DNA of 64,000 nucleotides from Methylobacterium hispanicum (GTDB lineage: Bacteria > Pseudomonadota > Alphaproteobacteria > Rhizobiales > Beijerinckiaceae): contig NZ_BPQO01000008.1 in the NCBI RefSeq assembly GCF_022179285.1, forward strand, positions 124,001-188,000, read 5' to 3'. Positions 34,931 to 45,423 of this stretch are shown piece after piece; positions within the stretch are counted from its first letter, which is position 1, and each line of letters opens with the position of its first letter. Under the pieces are notes generated by a model. The model searched no databases. It worked only from the letters and a program-made list of their open reading frames with translations, and had not been told where the DNA came from. A program made the translations under genes and the position numbers.

Positions 34931-36442
34931 ATGTCGGAGGCACGGCTGCTCACGGTCGAGGCGATGCGGACCGTCGATGCGACCGCGATCGCGGGCGGCA
35001 CGCCGGGCCTGCGCCTGATGGAGCGCGCCGGCGGGGCCGTGGCGGAGCGGGCCCGTGCGCTCGCGCCCGCGGGCGGGCGCGTCCTCGTCCTGTGCGGGCC
35101 GGGCAACAACGGCGGCGACGGCTTCGTGGCGGCCCGTCTCCTGGCGGAGACCGGGTACGCGGTGGACCTCGTCCTGCTGGGCGAGCGCCCCGCCCTCAAG
35201 GGCGACGCGGCGGGGGCAGCCGCCGCCTGGACCGGACCCGTGACGGAAGGGCCCCCGGAATCGCTGCCGCCCTGCGACCTCGTCATCGACGCGCTCTTCG
35301 GCGCCGGCCTCGCGCGCGACCTCGACGGCGAGGCGCGCGCCCTGGTCGAGCGGGTGAACGCCTCGGGCCTGCCCGTGCTCGCGGTCGATGTGCCGAGCGG
35401 ACTCGACGGCGATACCGGCACGGTACGGGGCGTCGCCGTGCGGGCGCGCGAGACCGTGACCTTCGTGGCGCTCAAGCCCGGCCACCTACTCCAGCCCGGC
35501 CGCGCGCTCTGCGGCGACCTGCACGTGGTCGATATCGGCACCGGCGCGCAGGCCCTGTCGGCGGGGCTCGCGGCCTGCGGGCCGGCGCTCTACCGCAACG
35601 GTCCGGCGTTCTGGGGGGCGGCGTTCCCGCGCCTCGCGGGCGAGAGCCACAAATACACCCGCGGCCACGCCCTCGTGCTCTCGGGGCCGGCTTACCGGAC
35701 GGGCGCGGCCCGGATGGCGGCGCGGGGCGCGCTCAGGGTCGGGGCCGGGCTCGTCACCGTGGCGTCCCCGAAGGACGCGCTCGCCGAGAACGCCGCCCAC
35801 CTCACGGCGATCATGCTGCACGCGTGCGACAGCGCCGACGACCTCGACGATATCCTCACCGACGAGCGCCTCAACGCGGTGCTGCTCGGCCCCGGCCTCG
35901 GAACGGGCGAGCCGACGCGCGAGCGGGTGATGGTGGCGGCCTCCGCGGGGCGCGCCCTGGTGCTCGACGCCGACGCGCTGACGAGCTTCCGCGGCCAGCC
36001 GGAGGTGCTGGCGGGCCATATCCGCGACGGCGAGGCCCGCGCCGTGCTCACCCCGCACGCGGGCGAGTTCGCCCGGCTCTTCGGCGGCACGCCCGCCGCG
36101 GAGGACGGGCTGACGAAGCTCGAGCAGGCCCGCCGCGCCGCCGCGCTCACGGGCGCGGTCGTGGTGCTGAAGGGCGCCGACACGGTGATCGCCGATCCCG
36201 ATGGGCGGATCGCGATCAACGACCACGCCACGCCCTACCTCGGCACGGCGGGGGCGGGCGACGTGCTGGCCGGGCTGATCGCGGGCCTGCTGGCGCAGGG
36301 CATGGCGCCCTTCGAGGCCGCCGCCGCCGCGGTCTGGCTCCACGGCGACGCGGGCCTGCGCCACGGGCCGGGCCTGATCGCCGAGGACATCCCGGAACTG
36401 ATGCCGCGGGTGCTGGCCGGCCTGCCGAGCCGGCTCAGGTGA
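34931..36442 (+). CDS. nnr: Bifunctional NAD(P)H-hydrate epimerase/dehydratase (Nnr)
   Basis: A 503-residue metabolite-repair enzyme. The N-terminal YjeF epimerase domain (1-210) has the Rossmann motif LCGPGNNGGDGFVAARLL (about 54-71) and AVDVPSGLDGDTG. The C-terminal ADP-dependent dehydratase domain (about 225-500) has HALVLSGPAYRTGAARM, LTPHAGEFARLFG and the ribokinase-like LGTAGAGDVLAGLIAGLLAQ. Together they convert damaged R- and S-NAD(P)HX back to NAD(P)H. GAGAGGAGAGG before the ATG is a strong ribosome site. Its end overlaps the convergent oxidase gene by 8 bases. Confidence 0.94.
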   Translation: MSEARLLTVEAMRTVDATAIAGGTPGLRLMERAGGAVAERARALAPAGGRVLVLCGPGNNGGDGFVAARLLAETGYAVDLVLLGERPALKGDAAGAAAAWTGPVTEGPPESLPPCDLVIDALFGAGLARDLDGEARALVERVNASGLPVLAVDVPSGLDGDTGTVRGVAVRARETVTFVALKPGHLLQPGRALCGDLHVVDIGTGAQALSAGLAACGPALYRNGPAFWGAAFPRLAGESHKYTRGHALVLSGPAYRTGAARMAARGALRVGAGLVTVASPKDALAENAAHLTAIMLHACDSADDLDDILTDERLNAVLLGPGLGTGEPTRERVMVAASAGRALVLDADALTSFRGQPEVLAGHIRDGEARAVLTPHAGEFARLFGGTPAAEDGLTKLEQARRAAALTGAVVVLKGADTVIADPDGRIAINDHATPYLGTAGAGDVLAGLIAGLLAQGMAPFEAAAAAVWLHGDAGLRHGPGLIAEDIPELMPRVLAGLPSRLR

Positions 36443-37961
36443 CCTCGAACGAGGTCCACAGCCCCGTGTCGAACCGCTCCAGGACCGTGGCGCTGAGGAG
36501 CCAGCGGCCCGGATTGTCGGCCTGGAAGGCGATGCGGGCGGTGCGGCCCTCGAGCAGCTGGAAGGTGTCGAGCCAGTAGGGCTCCCAGCCGTCGTCGAGC
36601 GGGTGGAGCAGGCGGAAGACGTGGCCGTGCAGGTGCAGCGCCTGCGGGAAGGCGGTCTCGTTGCGCAGCGCCAGCACCACCACCTGCCCGCGCTTCACCG
36701 AGAAGATCGGCGCGAGACCGGCCGCGCCGCTCTGGCCGTTCACCATCCAGATCCGGGCCGGGTCGCCCGCATAGGTGGGCTCCGCGGGCTTGGCCCCAGC
36801 GTCCTTGGCCCCAGCGTCCTTGGCCCCGGCGTCCTTGGCCCCGGCGTCCTTCGCATCCTTGGGCACCGTCGCGCCCCCGGTGATCACCACGTCGCGGCGC
36901 ACCGCGTTCTGCAGCTTCACCTCGGCGGGCAGGAGCCTGTTCTCGCCGACCGGCCCGATCGGCGGGCGCTTCTCGGTGACGGGCGCGCCCTTCGTGGTGA
37001 CGCTCGCCAGCACGAGGCCCTGGCCGACCAGCGCCGAGATCGAGCCCGTCTGCCCGGGCTCGGACGGCAGGTCGACGAGCAGGTCGTAGCGCGTGCCGGG
37101 CGGGAAGGGCAGGGTGGCGCGCAGCGGCTCGAACGTGTCGGTCGGCTGCCCGTCCACGGCCGCCACGTAGACCTTCAGGCCCTCGAAGCGGATGCGCGTG
37201 CCGCGCGCGTTGCAGGCGTTGCCGATGCGCACCCGCACCCGCGAGCCGGGGCGCGCCTCGAACGTCTCGGGCACCGGGCGCCCGTTGACGGTGACGAGGT
37301 TGCCGAGCCGCCCGTTCGCCGCGGCGAAGGCGGTCTGGCCGAAGCCTATCAGGCTCCCGTCGGCCTCCAGGCGCCAGTCCTGCACCAGCAGGGCGACGTC
37401 GGCATCGACCGCGGGCGGCGCCTTCTCCTCCACGATCAGGAACCCGGCGAGCCCTCGGCCCGAGGGCTCGCTCGATCCGCCGACCACGAGGGGGCGGGCG
37501 AGGTAGGTGCCGGCATCGGGCGGCGTGAACACGTAGGTGAAGTCGGCGCCCGGCCGGATCGGCGCCTGGGTGACGCCGCCGACGCCGTCCATGGCGTTCT
37601 GGTTGCGCACCCCGTGCCAGTGCAGGGCGAGCGGCTTGTCGGTGCGGTTCTCGACGCGCACCCGCACGGTCTCGCCGAGCTTCACCCGCAGCACCGGCGG
37701 CTGGGCCCGGCCGTCGAAGCTCCACACGGCCGTCTCCGGGGCCGGCTCGGGCCGGAGGCGGGCCTTGCCCGGTGCCGCCGTGAGGGCGCGGGGCTCGGGC
37801 GTCAGGGCCTGATCCCTCGGCGCGTCCTTTGGAGCATCCTTGGGCGCGTCCTTGGCGCCCCCCTGCGCGAGGGCCGAGACCGGGAGCAGCCCCAGTGCGG
37901 CGGCCCCTCCGAGCAGCGCGCGGCGCGAGGGCGGGCCGGAGATCGGATCGGCTGGCGGCAT
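36435..37961 (-). CDS. Multicopper oxidase family protein with degenerate copper sites, Tat-exported
   Basis: A 508-residue periplasmic cupredoxin-fold protein. The N-terminus is a Tat signal (SRRALLGGAAALG at 12-24, cut near LAQ). Domain 1 has the first copper motif LHWHGVRNQNAMDG (His114, His116), and the C-terminal domain has LHLHGHVFRLL (about 442-452). The second motif (normally HSH) reads GTYLARP. The last motif (normally HCHxxxH after NPGxW) reads LLSATVLERFDTGLW after NPGRW. The T1 Cys and several T3 His are therefore missing, and oxidase activity is doubtful. Asp/Ala/Lys repeats occur near 36-50 and 390-415. The ATG at 37961 begins just before the signal; longer frames add only low-complexity sequence. 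Confidence 0.8.
   Translation of the reverse strand: MPPADPISGPPSRRALLGGAAALGLLPVSALAQGGAKDAPKDAPKDAPRDQALTPEPRALTAAPGKARLRPEPAPETAVWSFDGRAQPPVLRVKLGETVRVRVENRTDKPLALHWHGVRNQNAMDGVGGVTQAPIRPGADFTYVFTPPDAGTYLARPLVVGGSSEPSGRGLAGFLIVEEKAPPAVDADVALLVQDWRLEADGSLIGFGQTAFAAANGRLGNLVTVNGRPVPETFEARPGSRVRVRIGNACNARGTRIRFEGLKVYVAAVDGQPTDTFEPLRATLPFPPGTRYDLLVDLPSEPGQTGSISALVGQGLVLASVTTKGAPVTEKRPPIGPVGENRLLPAEVKLQNAVRRDVVITGGATVPKDAKDAGAKDAGAKDAGAKDAGAKPAEPTYAGDPARIWMVNGQSGAAGLAPIFSVKRGQVVVLALRNETAFPQALHLHGHVFRLLHPLDDGWEPYWLDTFQLLEGRTARIAFQADNPGRWLLSATVLERFDTGLWTSFEVT
36790..36849. repeat. 15-bp tandem repeat, four copies, inside the oxidase gene
   Basis: Four contiguous copies of TTGGCCCCAGCGTCC (the last two with G for A at one position) run through the oxidase coding sequence. 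They encode an AKDAG pentapeptide repeat on the minus strand. The unit is a multiple of three, so changes in copy number would keep the frame. The repeat forms a flexible linker between cupredoxin domains. Confidence 0.85.
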
Positions 37962-38110
37962 GCGGTCTCTTCGATCGGAACGGCGCGCAAGGGCGCTTCG
38001 GGCTGCCGCTTGTAGCCGCCGCGCCAAGCCGGCGCCACCGAGGGGTTATGCGCGCGGCCGGCCCTCCGCGTCCTCCCTCCCCCCGCTGCGGGGGAGGGTG
38101 CCCCCCGAAG

Positions 38111-38236
38111 GGGGTCGGTCGGGACGAAGTCCCGCAGAGAGGGGACCCCAGCTTCCGGAAGAGGCCCAGCGTCGATGCCGAGCACGGTCCGGCACCGTCG
38201 CTCCCCTCTCTGCGGGACTCCGTCCCGACCGACCCC
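38111..38236. repeat. MITE-like palindromic element, copy B
   Basis: A 35-base inverted repeat with one mismatch (38111-38145 and 38202-38236) around a 56-base centre. Its left arm and the following bases are nearly identical to part of the element at 21966-22156, showing that both belong to one dispersed family. Confidence 0.75.
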
Positions 38237-38318
38237 TGCTGACGCAGGGGCCACTCTCCCCCGCAGAGGCAGGGCGATCGCATATGCCGAGCGAGCCTAG
38301 CCCCGGTCAGGCGTGGGT

Positions 38319-38471
38319 CCCCTCTCCCATAGGGAGAGGTCTGCTTTCGCAGAAAGCCGGGTGAGGGGTATGAGGCTTCCGGATAAACGCGGTGCTGAAC
38401 GCGCGTCGATGGCGTGCTCAGCTCTGAAAGGTCATACCCCTCACCCCAACCCTCTCCCTATGGGAGAGGGG
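38319..38471. repeat. Second type of palindromic miniature element (copy C)
   Basis: Perfect 21-base terminal inverted repeats (38319-38339 and 38451-38471), each itself nearly palindromic, enclose a perfect 13-base pair (38361-38373 and 38432-38444). It is 153 bases long, non-coding, and unrelated in sequence to copies A and B. Confidence 0.7.
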
Positions 38472-38594
38472 GCGCGGTGCGGTTCCAGTGGCGATCGAGG
38501 AGACGACCCCCGCCATATGCGATCGCCCTGCCCGCAGAGGGGGGAGGGAGGACGCGGGTTCCGTCCGCTCGCCTCGCCCCTGCCTCTAAGTTTT

Positions 38595-38625
38595 TTGCTG
38601 CTTCCCCGTGCACGCGTGTTATAGA
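38595..38625 (+). promoter_or_regulatory. Promoter of tRNA-Leu
   Basis: TTGCTG (38595-38600) and TATAGA (38620-38625), with a 19-base spacer, or TTATAG with 18, lie about 45 bases upstream of the tRNA in an otherwise very GC-rich stretch. This is the best sigma-70-like pair ahead of the tRNA. Confidence 0.5.
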
Positions 38626-38667
38626 GCCGCCCTCCGGCGGCCGGATTCGCGCCGGGCGTCGGCGCGC

Positions 38668-38752
38668 GCGGGCGTGGCGGAACTGGTAGACGCGCTGGAT
38701 TTAGGTTCCAGTGTCGCAAGACGTGGGGGTTCGAGCCCCTCCGCCCGCACCA
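38668..38752 (+). tRNA. tRNA-Leu (anticodon UAG)
   Basis: An 85-base cloverleaf including an encoded CCA end. The acceptor stem GCGGGCG pairs with CGCCCGC. The anticodon stem CTGGA/TCCAG encloses the loop TTTAGGT, giving anticodon UAG (reads CUA and other CUN). The long variable arm expected for tRNA-Leu is present, and the T-arm GGGGGTTCGAGCCCC is standard. Confidence 0.95.
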
Positions 38753-38917
38753 GCCCCGCCGGGATGACCGGTCCGTTTTTCCGCGATCACGGAAGCCGGC
38801 CCGCCTCATCCGTTCCCGCGGACCCGCCGCCCGACGCGTCCGGCCCCAAGCCGCGCCTCCCGGCGGGACGGCGCGCACCAGAACACGACCACACGAGACG
38901 GTACGAGAGCGACGACG

Positions 38918-40312
38918 ATGCAGGTGACCGAGACACATTCCGAGGGGCTGAAGCGCGCCTACCAGGTGCTGCTCCCGGCCAAGGACCTCGAGGATCGCCT
39001 GAACACCGAGCTCTCGGGCATGAAGGACAAGGTCCAGCTCAAGGGCTTCCGCCCCGGCAAGGTGCCGGTGGCGCACCTGCGCAAGGTCTACGGCCGCTCG
39101 GTGATGGCCGAGGTGGTGCAGAACGCGGTCAACGAGGCCAACCAGAAGATCATCACCGACAACAACCTCAAGCTCGCCCTGGAGCCGCAGGTCGCGTTTC
39201 CCGAGGACAAGGCGGAAGTCGAGAAGGCCCTCGAGGCCAAGGGCGACTTCGCTTTCACGGTGAACCTCGAGGTGCTGCCGAGCTTCGAGCTCGCCGACCT
39301 CTCGGACGTCAGCCTGACCAAGTACGTGGCCAAGCCCTCGGACGAGGAGGTCCAGGAGGCCCTCGACCGCATGGCCAAGCAGAGCCGTCCGTTCTCGGAC
39401 CGTGCCGAGGGTGAGGCCGCCGAGGCCGGCGACCGCGTCACCATCGACTTCGTCGGCCGCATCGACGGCACCGAGTTCGAGGGCGGCAAGGGCGAGGGCG
39501 TGGACCTCGAGCTCGGCTCGAACACCTTCATCCCGGGCTTCGAGGACCAGCTCGTCGGCGCCAAGGTCGGCGAGAGCCGCCTCGTCAAGGTGACCTTCCC
39601 GGAGGCCTACGGAGCCGAGCAGCTCGCCGGCAAGGACGCCGAGTTCGACGTCACCGTCACCAAGATCCAGGCGGCGGGCGAGGCCCAGATCGACGACGCG
39701 CTCGCCAAGAACCTCGGCCTGGAGAACCTCGACAAGCTGAAGGAGGCCATCTCCGGCGCCATCGGCTCGGACTACGAGGCCGCCACCCGGCGCAAGCTGA
39801 AGAAGGACCTCCTCGACGCGCTCGACGGCAAGTACGCCTTCGACCTGCCGCCCTCGCTCGTCGCCCAGGAATTCGCCAACGTCTGGGCCCAGGTCGAGCA
39901 GGACCTGAAGACCCGCGGCAAGACCTTCGAGGACGAGGGCACCACCGAGGAGGCCTCGCAGGCCGAGTACCGCAAGATCGCCGAGCGCCGCGTGCGCCTC
40001 GGTCTGGTGCTTGCGCAGGTCGGCGAGAGCGCCGATATCAAGGTCTCCGACGAGGAGGTGAACCAGGCCCTGATCGCCCGGATCCGGCAGTTCCCGGGTC
40101 AGGAGCAGCAGGTCTGGGACTTCTATCGGAAGAACGCCCAGGCGCTGGCCGAGCTGCGTGCGCCCCTGTTCGAGGAGAAGGTGGTTGACCACGTTCTCTC
40201 GCAGGTCAAACTGGTCGAGGAGCCCGTCTCGAAGGAGACGCTGTTCGCCGACGAGGACGCGGAAGCCGACAGCGCCGACGAGACGGCGGCCTCGACCGAG
40301 TCGAAGGCTTGA
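38918..40312 (+). CDS. tig: Trigger factor chaperone/prolyl isomerase
   Basis: A 464-residue ribosome-associated chaperone. The ribosome-binding domain has the signature [15 protein letters not shown] (about 42-56). The FKBP-type isomerase domain (about 165-250) has [20 protein letters not shown] and [16 protein letters not shown]. The helical C-terminal domain (about 260-440) is followed by an acidic tail. It opens the tig-clpP-clpX-lon series. Length and start are typical. Confidence 0.95.
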   Translation: MQVTETHSEGLKRAYQVLLPAKDLEDRLNTELSGMKDKVQLKGFRPGKVPVAHLRKVYGRSVMAEVVQNAVNEANQKIITDNNLKLALEPQVAFPEDKAEVEKALEAKGDFAFTVNLEVLPSFELADLSDVSLTKYVAKPSDEEVQEALDRMAKQSRPFSDRAEGEAAEAGDRVTIDFVGRIDGTEFEGGKGEGVDLELGSNTFIPGFEDQLVGAKVGESRLVKVTFPEAYGAEQLAGKDAEFDVTVTKIQAAGEAQIDDALAKNLGLENLDKLKEAISGAIGSDYEAATRRKLKKDLLDALDGKYAFDLPPSLVAQEFANVWAQVEQDLKTRGKTFEDEGTTEEASQAEYRKIAERRVRLGLVLAQVGESADIKVSDEEVNQALIARIRQFPGQEQQVWDFYRKNAQALAELRAPLFEEKVVDHVLSQVKLVEEPVSKETLFADEDAEADSADETAASTESKA

Positions 40313-40449
40313 AGTAGCCCGGTACCTGTCCTGACTGGCAGCGGGCTGTATGGTTAGGCGGCGTTAAGCACCGCCGGTGTTCGCTGACATGCCCGGCCGC
40401 CGCGATGATTCGCGCGGTCGGGCCCCTTGGAGCCCTGGGGCAGGACGTG

Positions 40450-41076
40450 ATGAGAGATCCGGTCGACTACTACAACAGCGCGCTCGTCCCCATGGTGGTC
40501 GAGCAGTCGAGCCGCGGCGAGCGCGCCTTCGACATCTACTCGCGGCTGCTGCGCGAGCGGATCATCTTCCTGACCGGCCCGGTCGAGGATTACGGCGCCT
40601 CGCTCATCGTCGCGCAGCTCCTCTTCTTGGAGGCCGAGAACCCCAAGAAGGAGATCTCCTTCTACATCAACTCGCCGGGCGGCGTGGTCACCTCCGGCCT
40701 GTCGATCTACGACACGATGCAGTTCATCCGCTGCCCGGTCACGACCCTCTGCGTCGGCCAGGCCGCCTCGATGGGCTCGCTCCTCCTCACCGCTGGCGAG
40801 CCCGGCCACCGCTTCGCCCTGCCGAACGCCCGGATCATGGTGCACCAGCCCTCCGGCGGCTTCCAGGGCCAGGCCACCGACATCCTGATCCACGCCCGCG
40901 AGATCGAGGCGCTCAAGCGCCGCCTCAACGAGATCTACGTGAAGCACACGGGCCGGGAGTACGAGGCCATCCATCAGGCGCTGGAGCGCGACAACTTCAT
41001 GACCGCCGACGCGGCCAAGGAGTTCGGCCTCATCGACGAGGTCATCCAGAAGCGCCCCGAGCCGGCCGCGGCCTGA
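40450..41076 (+). CDS. clpP: ATP-dependent Clp protease proteolytic subunit
   Basis: A 208-residue serine protease forming the double-heptamer chamber used by ClpX and ClpA. Catalytic Ser107 lies in GQAASMGS and His132 in [28 protein letters not shown] is conserved. The ATG at 40450, after GGCAGGA, gives the usual [10 protein letters not shown] propeptide start; an ATG 45 bases upstream is possible. clpX follows after a 260-base gap. Confidence 0.94.
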   Translation: MRDPVDYYNSALVPMVVEQSSRGERAFDIYSRLLRERIIFLTGPVEDYGASLIVAQLLFLEAENPKKEISFYINSPGGVVTSGLSIYDTMQFIRCPVTTLCVGQAASMGSLLLTAGEPGHRFALPNARIMVHQPSGGFQGQATDILIHAREIEALKRRLNEIYVKHTGREYEAIHQALERDNFMTADAAKEFGLIDEVIQKRPEPAAA

Positions 41077-41336
41077 AGGCCGGGCGGCCCGAAGGCGCGC
41101 GGCCCTTAGGCCCGCGCCGGAGGCCGCAGGAACCCGGCGTGCCCCCGACGGCGTTTGCCGAATAAGGAGCACGCCCGCCGCGGCCTTGATCCCGCCGCGG
41201 CAGCGTGTTTGCATCGGGTCTCCGGGAGGCCCCGTCACAAGCGCGCAGGTGACTTTTTCTTTAAGCGGATTCCCTTACCTGTGAACGATGCGCGTGCGCC
41301 CCGGGCTGGCAGCGCACGAGACGATCGGAGACCGAT

Positions 41337-42608
<1,272 letters not shown>

Positions 42609-42613
42609 GGGCA

Positions 42614-42722
42614 GGCCGGGGCCGGCTCGCCCCGGCCGCCTGTGCGCCGGAGCACATCCGCGTAACGCGTTGAGGCGGCAGGGCGATTCGCTTCTGCCGC
42701 CGGCCTGCCCGGAGCCGGCGGC
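42614..42722 (+). other. Three GC-rich hairpins in the clpX-lon gap, two mutually exclusive
   Basis: A perfect 9-bp stem (42614-42622 with 42629-42637) follows the clpX stop and may end that transcript. Further on, GCGGCAG/CTGCCGC (42675-42681, 42694-42700) and a 9-bp stem (42696-42704, 42714-42722) share bases 42696-42700, so only one can form at a time. CTTGAA at 42725-42730 could be the -35 of a heat-shock-type promoter for lon, but its -10 partner is poor. The rest of the 314-base gap holds no gene. Confidence 0.5.
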
Positions 42723-42922
42723 ATCTTGAAAACGGTGCCCCCGGACATCACCTGATGCTCAGCGCGGTGGCCGCCCGCTCCCCCCGAGGGACGGTGCCGC
42801 GTCACCAGCCGCAAAGCTTCAACAGCTCTACCCGACCCTCGCGGCCCGGTCGGCGTCTGGCGCAGTGCTTGCTCCCTGACTCGAGGAGCGCTGGCCCGGC
42901 GTCCATCATGAGGAAGTCAGCC

Positions 42923-45346
42923 ATGACTCAATCGAAATCGCGCCAGCCTGTCGTCCCGGGCTCGACGGGCTCCTACGCGGTCCTGCCGCTGCGCGACATC
43001 GTGGTGTTCCCGCACATGATCGTGCCGCTCTTCGTGGGGCGCGAGAAGTCCATCCGCGCCCTGGAAGAGGCGGTGCGCACGGACCGCCACATCCTGCTCG
43101 CCACCCAGATCAACGCGGGCGACGACGACCCGGCGACCGACGCCATCTACACGATCGGCACGCTGGCCTCCGTGCTGCAGCTCCTGAAGCTGCCCGACGG
43201 CACCGTCAAGGTGCTGGTCGAGGGCGCGGGCCGCGCCAAGATCACCGGCTTCACCCGCTCGGACGAGTTCTACGAGGCCGAGGCCGAGGCGCTGCACGAC
43301 GAGCTCGGCGACAAGGTCGAGGCCGAGGCGCTCGCGCGCTCCGTGCTCTCGGAGTTCGAGAACTACGTCAAGCTCAACAAGAAGATCTCGCCCGAGGTCG
43401 TCTCCGCCGTGACCCAGATCGACGAGCCCTCGAAGCTCGCCGACACGATCGGCTCGCACCTGCTCGTCAAGATCTCCGACAAGCAGGGCATTCTCGAGAC
43501 CCCGACCGTCGCCCAGCGGCTGGAGCGCGTGCTCTCGCTGATGGAGAGCGAGATCTCGGTGCTCCAAGTCGAGAAGCGCATCCGGACCCGCGTCAAGCGG
43601 CAGATGGAGAAGACCCAGCGCGAGTACTACCTGAACGAGCAGATGAAGGCCATCCAGAAGGAGCTGGGCGACAGCGAAGATGGTCGGGATGAGCTGGCCG
43701 AGCTGGAAGAGAAGATCGAGAAGACCAAGCTCTCGAAGGAGGCCCGCGACAAGGCCACCGCCGAGCTGAAGAAGCTGCGCCAGATGTCGCCGATGTCGGC
43801 CGAGGCCACGGTCGTGCGCAACTACCTCGACTGGATGCTCGGCATCCCGTGGGGCAAGCGCTCGAAGGTCAAGAAGGACCTGCCCGGAGCCCAGCTCCTC
43901 CTCGACGAGGACCATTTCGGCCTCGACAAGGTGAAGGAGCGCATCGTCGAGTACCTCGCCGTGCAGCAGCGGGCGAACAAGCTCACCGGCCCGATCCTCT
44001 GCCTCGTCGGCCCCCCCGGCGTCGGCAAGACCTCGCTCGGCAAGTCGATCGCCAAGGCCACGGGCCGCGAGTTCGTGCGCATGTCGCTCGGCGGCGTGCG
44101 TGACGAGGCCGAGATCCGCGGCCACCGCCGGACCTATATCGGCTCGATGCCCGGCAAGGTCGTCCAGTCGATGCGCAAGGCCAAGACCTCGAACCCGCTC
44201 ATCCTGCTCGACGAGATCGACAAGATGGGCATGGACTTCCGCGGCGATCCGTCGGCGGCGCTCCTCGAGGTTCTGGATCCGGAGCAGAACGCCACGTTCA
44301 ACGACCACTACCTGGAGGTGGACTACGATCTCTCGAACGTGATGTTCGTCACCACCGCTAACACCCTCAACATCCCGGGCCCGCTCATGGACCGGATGGA
44401 GGTGATCCGCATCGCCGGCTACACCGAGGAGGAGAAGGTCGAGATCGCCCGCAAGCACCTGATCCCGAACGCGCTCAAGAAGCACGGTCTGGACCGGAAG
44501 GAGTGGTCGATCGACGACGAGGCCCTGCTGATGCTGGTCCGCCGCTACACGCGGGAGGCGGGCGTCCGCAACCTCGAGCGCGAGCTCTCGAACCTGATCC
44601 GCAAGGCCGTGAAGGAGATCCTGATCACGAAGACCAAGGTCGTGGCGGTGAACACCGACACGTTGCAGGTCTTCCTCGGCCCGCCGAAGTTCCGCTACGG
44701 CGAGATCGACGCGGAGGATCAGGTCGGCGTGGTCACGGGTCTGGCCTGGACCGAGGTCGGCGGCGAATTGCTGACGATCGAGGGCGTCATGATGCCCGGC
44801 AAGGGCAAGATGACGGTCACGGGCAACCTGAAGGACGTGATGAAGGAGTCGATCTCGGCGGCGGCGAGCTACGTCCGCTCCCGCGCTCTCGACTTCGGCA
44901 TCGAGCCCCCGCTCTTCGAGCGCCGGGACATCCACGTCCACGTCCCCGAGGGGGCGACCCCGAAGGACGGCCCGTCCGCCGGCATCGCGATGGCGACCGC
45001 CATCATCTCGACGCTCACCGGCATCCCGGTGCGACGCGACGTGGCGATGACGGGCGAGGTGACGCTGCGCGGCCGGGTCCTGCCGATCGGCGGCCTGAAG
45101 GAGAAGCTGCTCGCGGCACTCCGCGGCGGCATCAAGACGGTGCTGATCCCCGAGGAGAACGCCAAGGACATCGCCGAGGTGCCCGACAGCGTGAAGAACG
45201 GCCTCGAGATCGTGCCGGTCTCTCGGATGGACCAGGTGCTGGAGCGGGCGCTGGTCCGCCAGCCCGAGCCGATCGAGTGGGACGAGCCGCTGCCCGCGGC
45301 CAAGCCCGCCCGCGACGAGGACGGCGCGGCCTTCGTGGCCCACTGA
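42923..45346 (+). CDS. lon: ATP-dependent protease Lon
   Basis: An 807-residue homo-hexameric AAA+ protease. The N-terminal substrate domain starts [20 protein letters not shown]. The ATPase domain has Walker [14 protein letters not shown] and Walker [11 protein letters not shown]. The protease domain has the catalytic Ser in [13 protein letters not shown] and the Lys near [13 protein letters not shown]. The ATG at 42923 lies 8 bases after AGGA and matches family length; two ATGs upstream add non-conserved sequence. A strong terminator follows the gene. Confidence 0.95.
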   Translation: MTQSKSRQPVVPGSTGSYAVLPLRDIVVFPHMIVPLFVGREKSIRALEEAVRTDRHILLATQINAGDDDPATDAIYTIGTLASVLQLLKLPDGTVKVLVEGAGRAKITGFTRSDEFYEAEAEALHDELGDKVEAEALARSVLSEFENYVKLNKKISPEVVSAVTQIDEPSKLADTIGSHLLVKISDKQGILETPTVAQRLERVLSLMESEISVLQVEKRIRTRVKRQMEKTQREYYLNEQMKAIQKELGDSEDGRDELAELEEKIEKTKLSKEARDKATAELKKLRQMSPMSAEATVVRNYLDWMLGIPWGKRSKVKKDLPGAQLLLDEDHFGLDKVKERIVEYLAVQQRANKLTGPILCLVGPPGVGKTSLGKSIAKATGREFVRMSLGGVRDEAEIRGHRRTYIGSMPGKVVQSMRKAKTSNPLILLDEIDKMGMDFRGDPSAALLEVLDPEQNATFNDHYLEVDYDLSNVMFVTTANTLNIPGPLMDRMEVIRIAGYTEEEKVEIARKHLIPNALKKHGLDRKEWSIDDEALLMLVRRYTREAGVRNLERELSNLIRKAVKEILITKTKVVAVNTDTLQVFLGPPKFRYGEIDAEDQVGVVTGLAWTEVGGELLTIEGVMMPGKGKMTVTGNLKDVMKESISAAASYVRSRALDFGIEPPLFERRDIHVHVPEGATPKDGPSAGIAMATAIISTLTGIPVRRDVAMTGEVTLRGRVLPIGGLKEKLLAALRGGIKTVLIPEENAKDIAEVPDSVKNGLEIVPVSRMDQVLERALVRQPEPIEWDEPLPAAKPARDEDGAAFVAH

Positions 45347-45360
45347 TCCCCTGGACAGAA

Positions 45361-45394
45361 AGGCCCCCGGAGCCGAGGCTCCGGGGGCCTTTTT
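45361..45394 (+). terminator. Intrinsic terminator after lon
   Basis: A perfect 13-bp stem (45361-45373 and 45378-45390) with a CGAG loop is followed by TTTTT, 14 bases beyond the lon stop. This is the clearest intrinsic terminator in the window. Confidence 0.9.
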
Positions 45395-45423
45395 CATGCC
45401 CGACGCGATCTCCCCTGCGATCC

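Larger units (their letters stand above)
38066..38557. repeat. 492-bp nested inverted-repeat region before tRNA-Leu
   Basis: The 700-base gap between the oxidase gene and tRNA-Leu is almost entirely palindromic. The outermost pair is a 26-base inverted repeat with one mismatch (38066-38091 and 38532-38557). Directly inside on the right is a perfect 19-base pair (38268-38286 and 38514-38532). Two further palindromic elements (38111-38236 and 38319-38471) are nested within. There is no coding content. The layout suggests miniature elements inserted into one another. Bases 37962-38065 and 38558-38594 show nothing else. Confidence 0.75.

Noticed and set aside
42725..42760. Sigma-32 promoter for lon
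   Set aside because: The CTTGAA element is good, but no CCCCAT-like -10 lies at the right distance. It is mentioned only as a possibility in the gap entry.
42917..45397. An 826-codon minus-strand open frame
   Set aside because: It is the exact antisense of lon and is rich in Leu, His, Asp and Arg from mirrored codon bias. Lon has all catalytic motifs on the plus strand.
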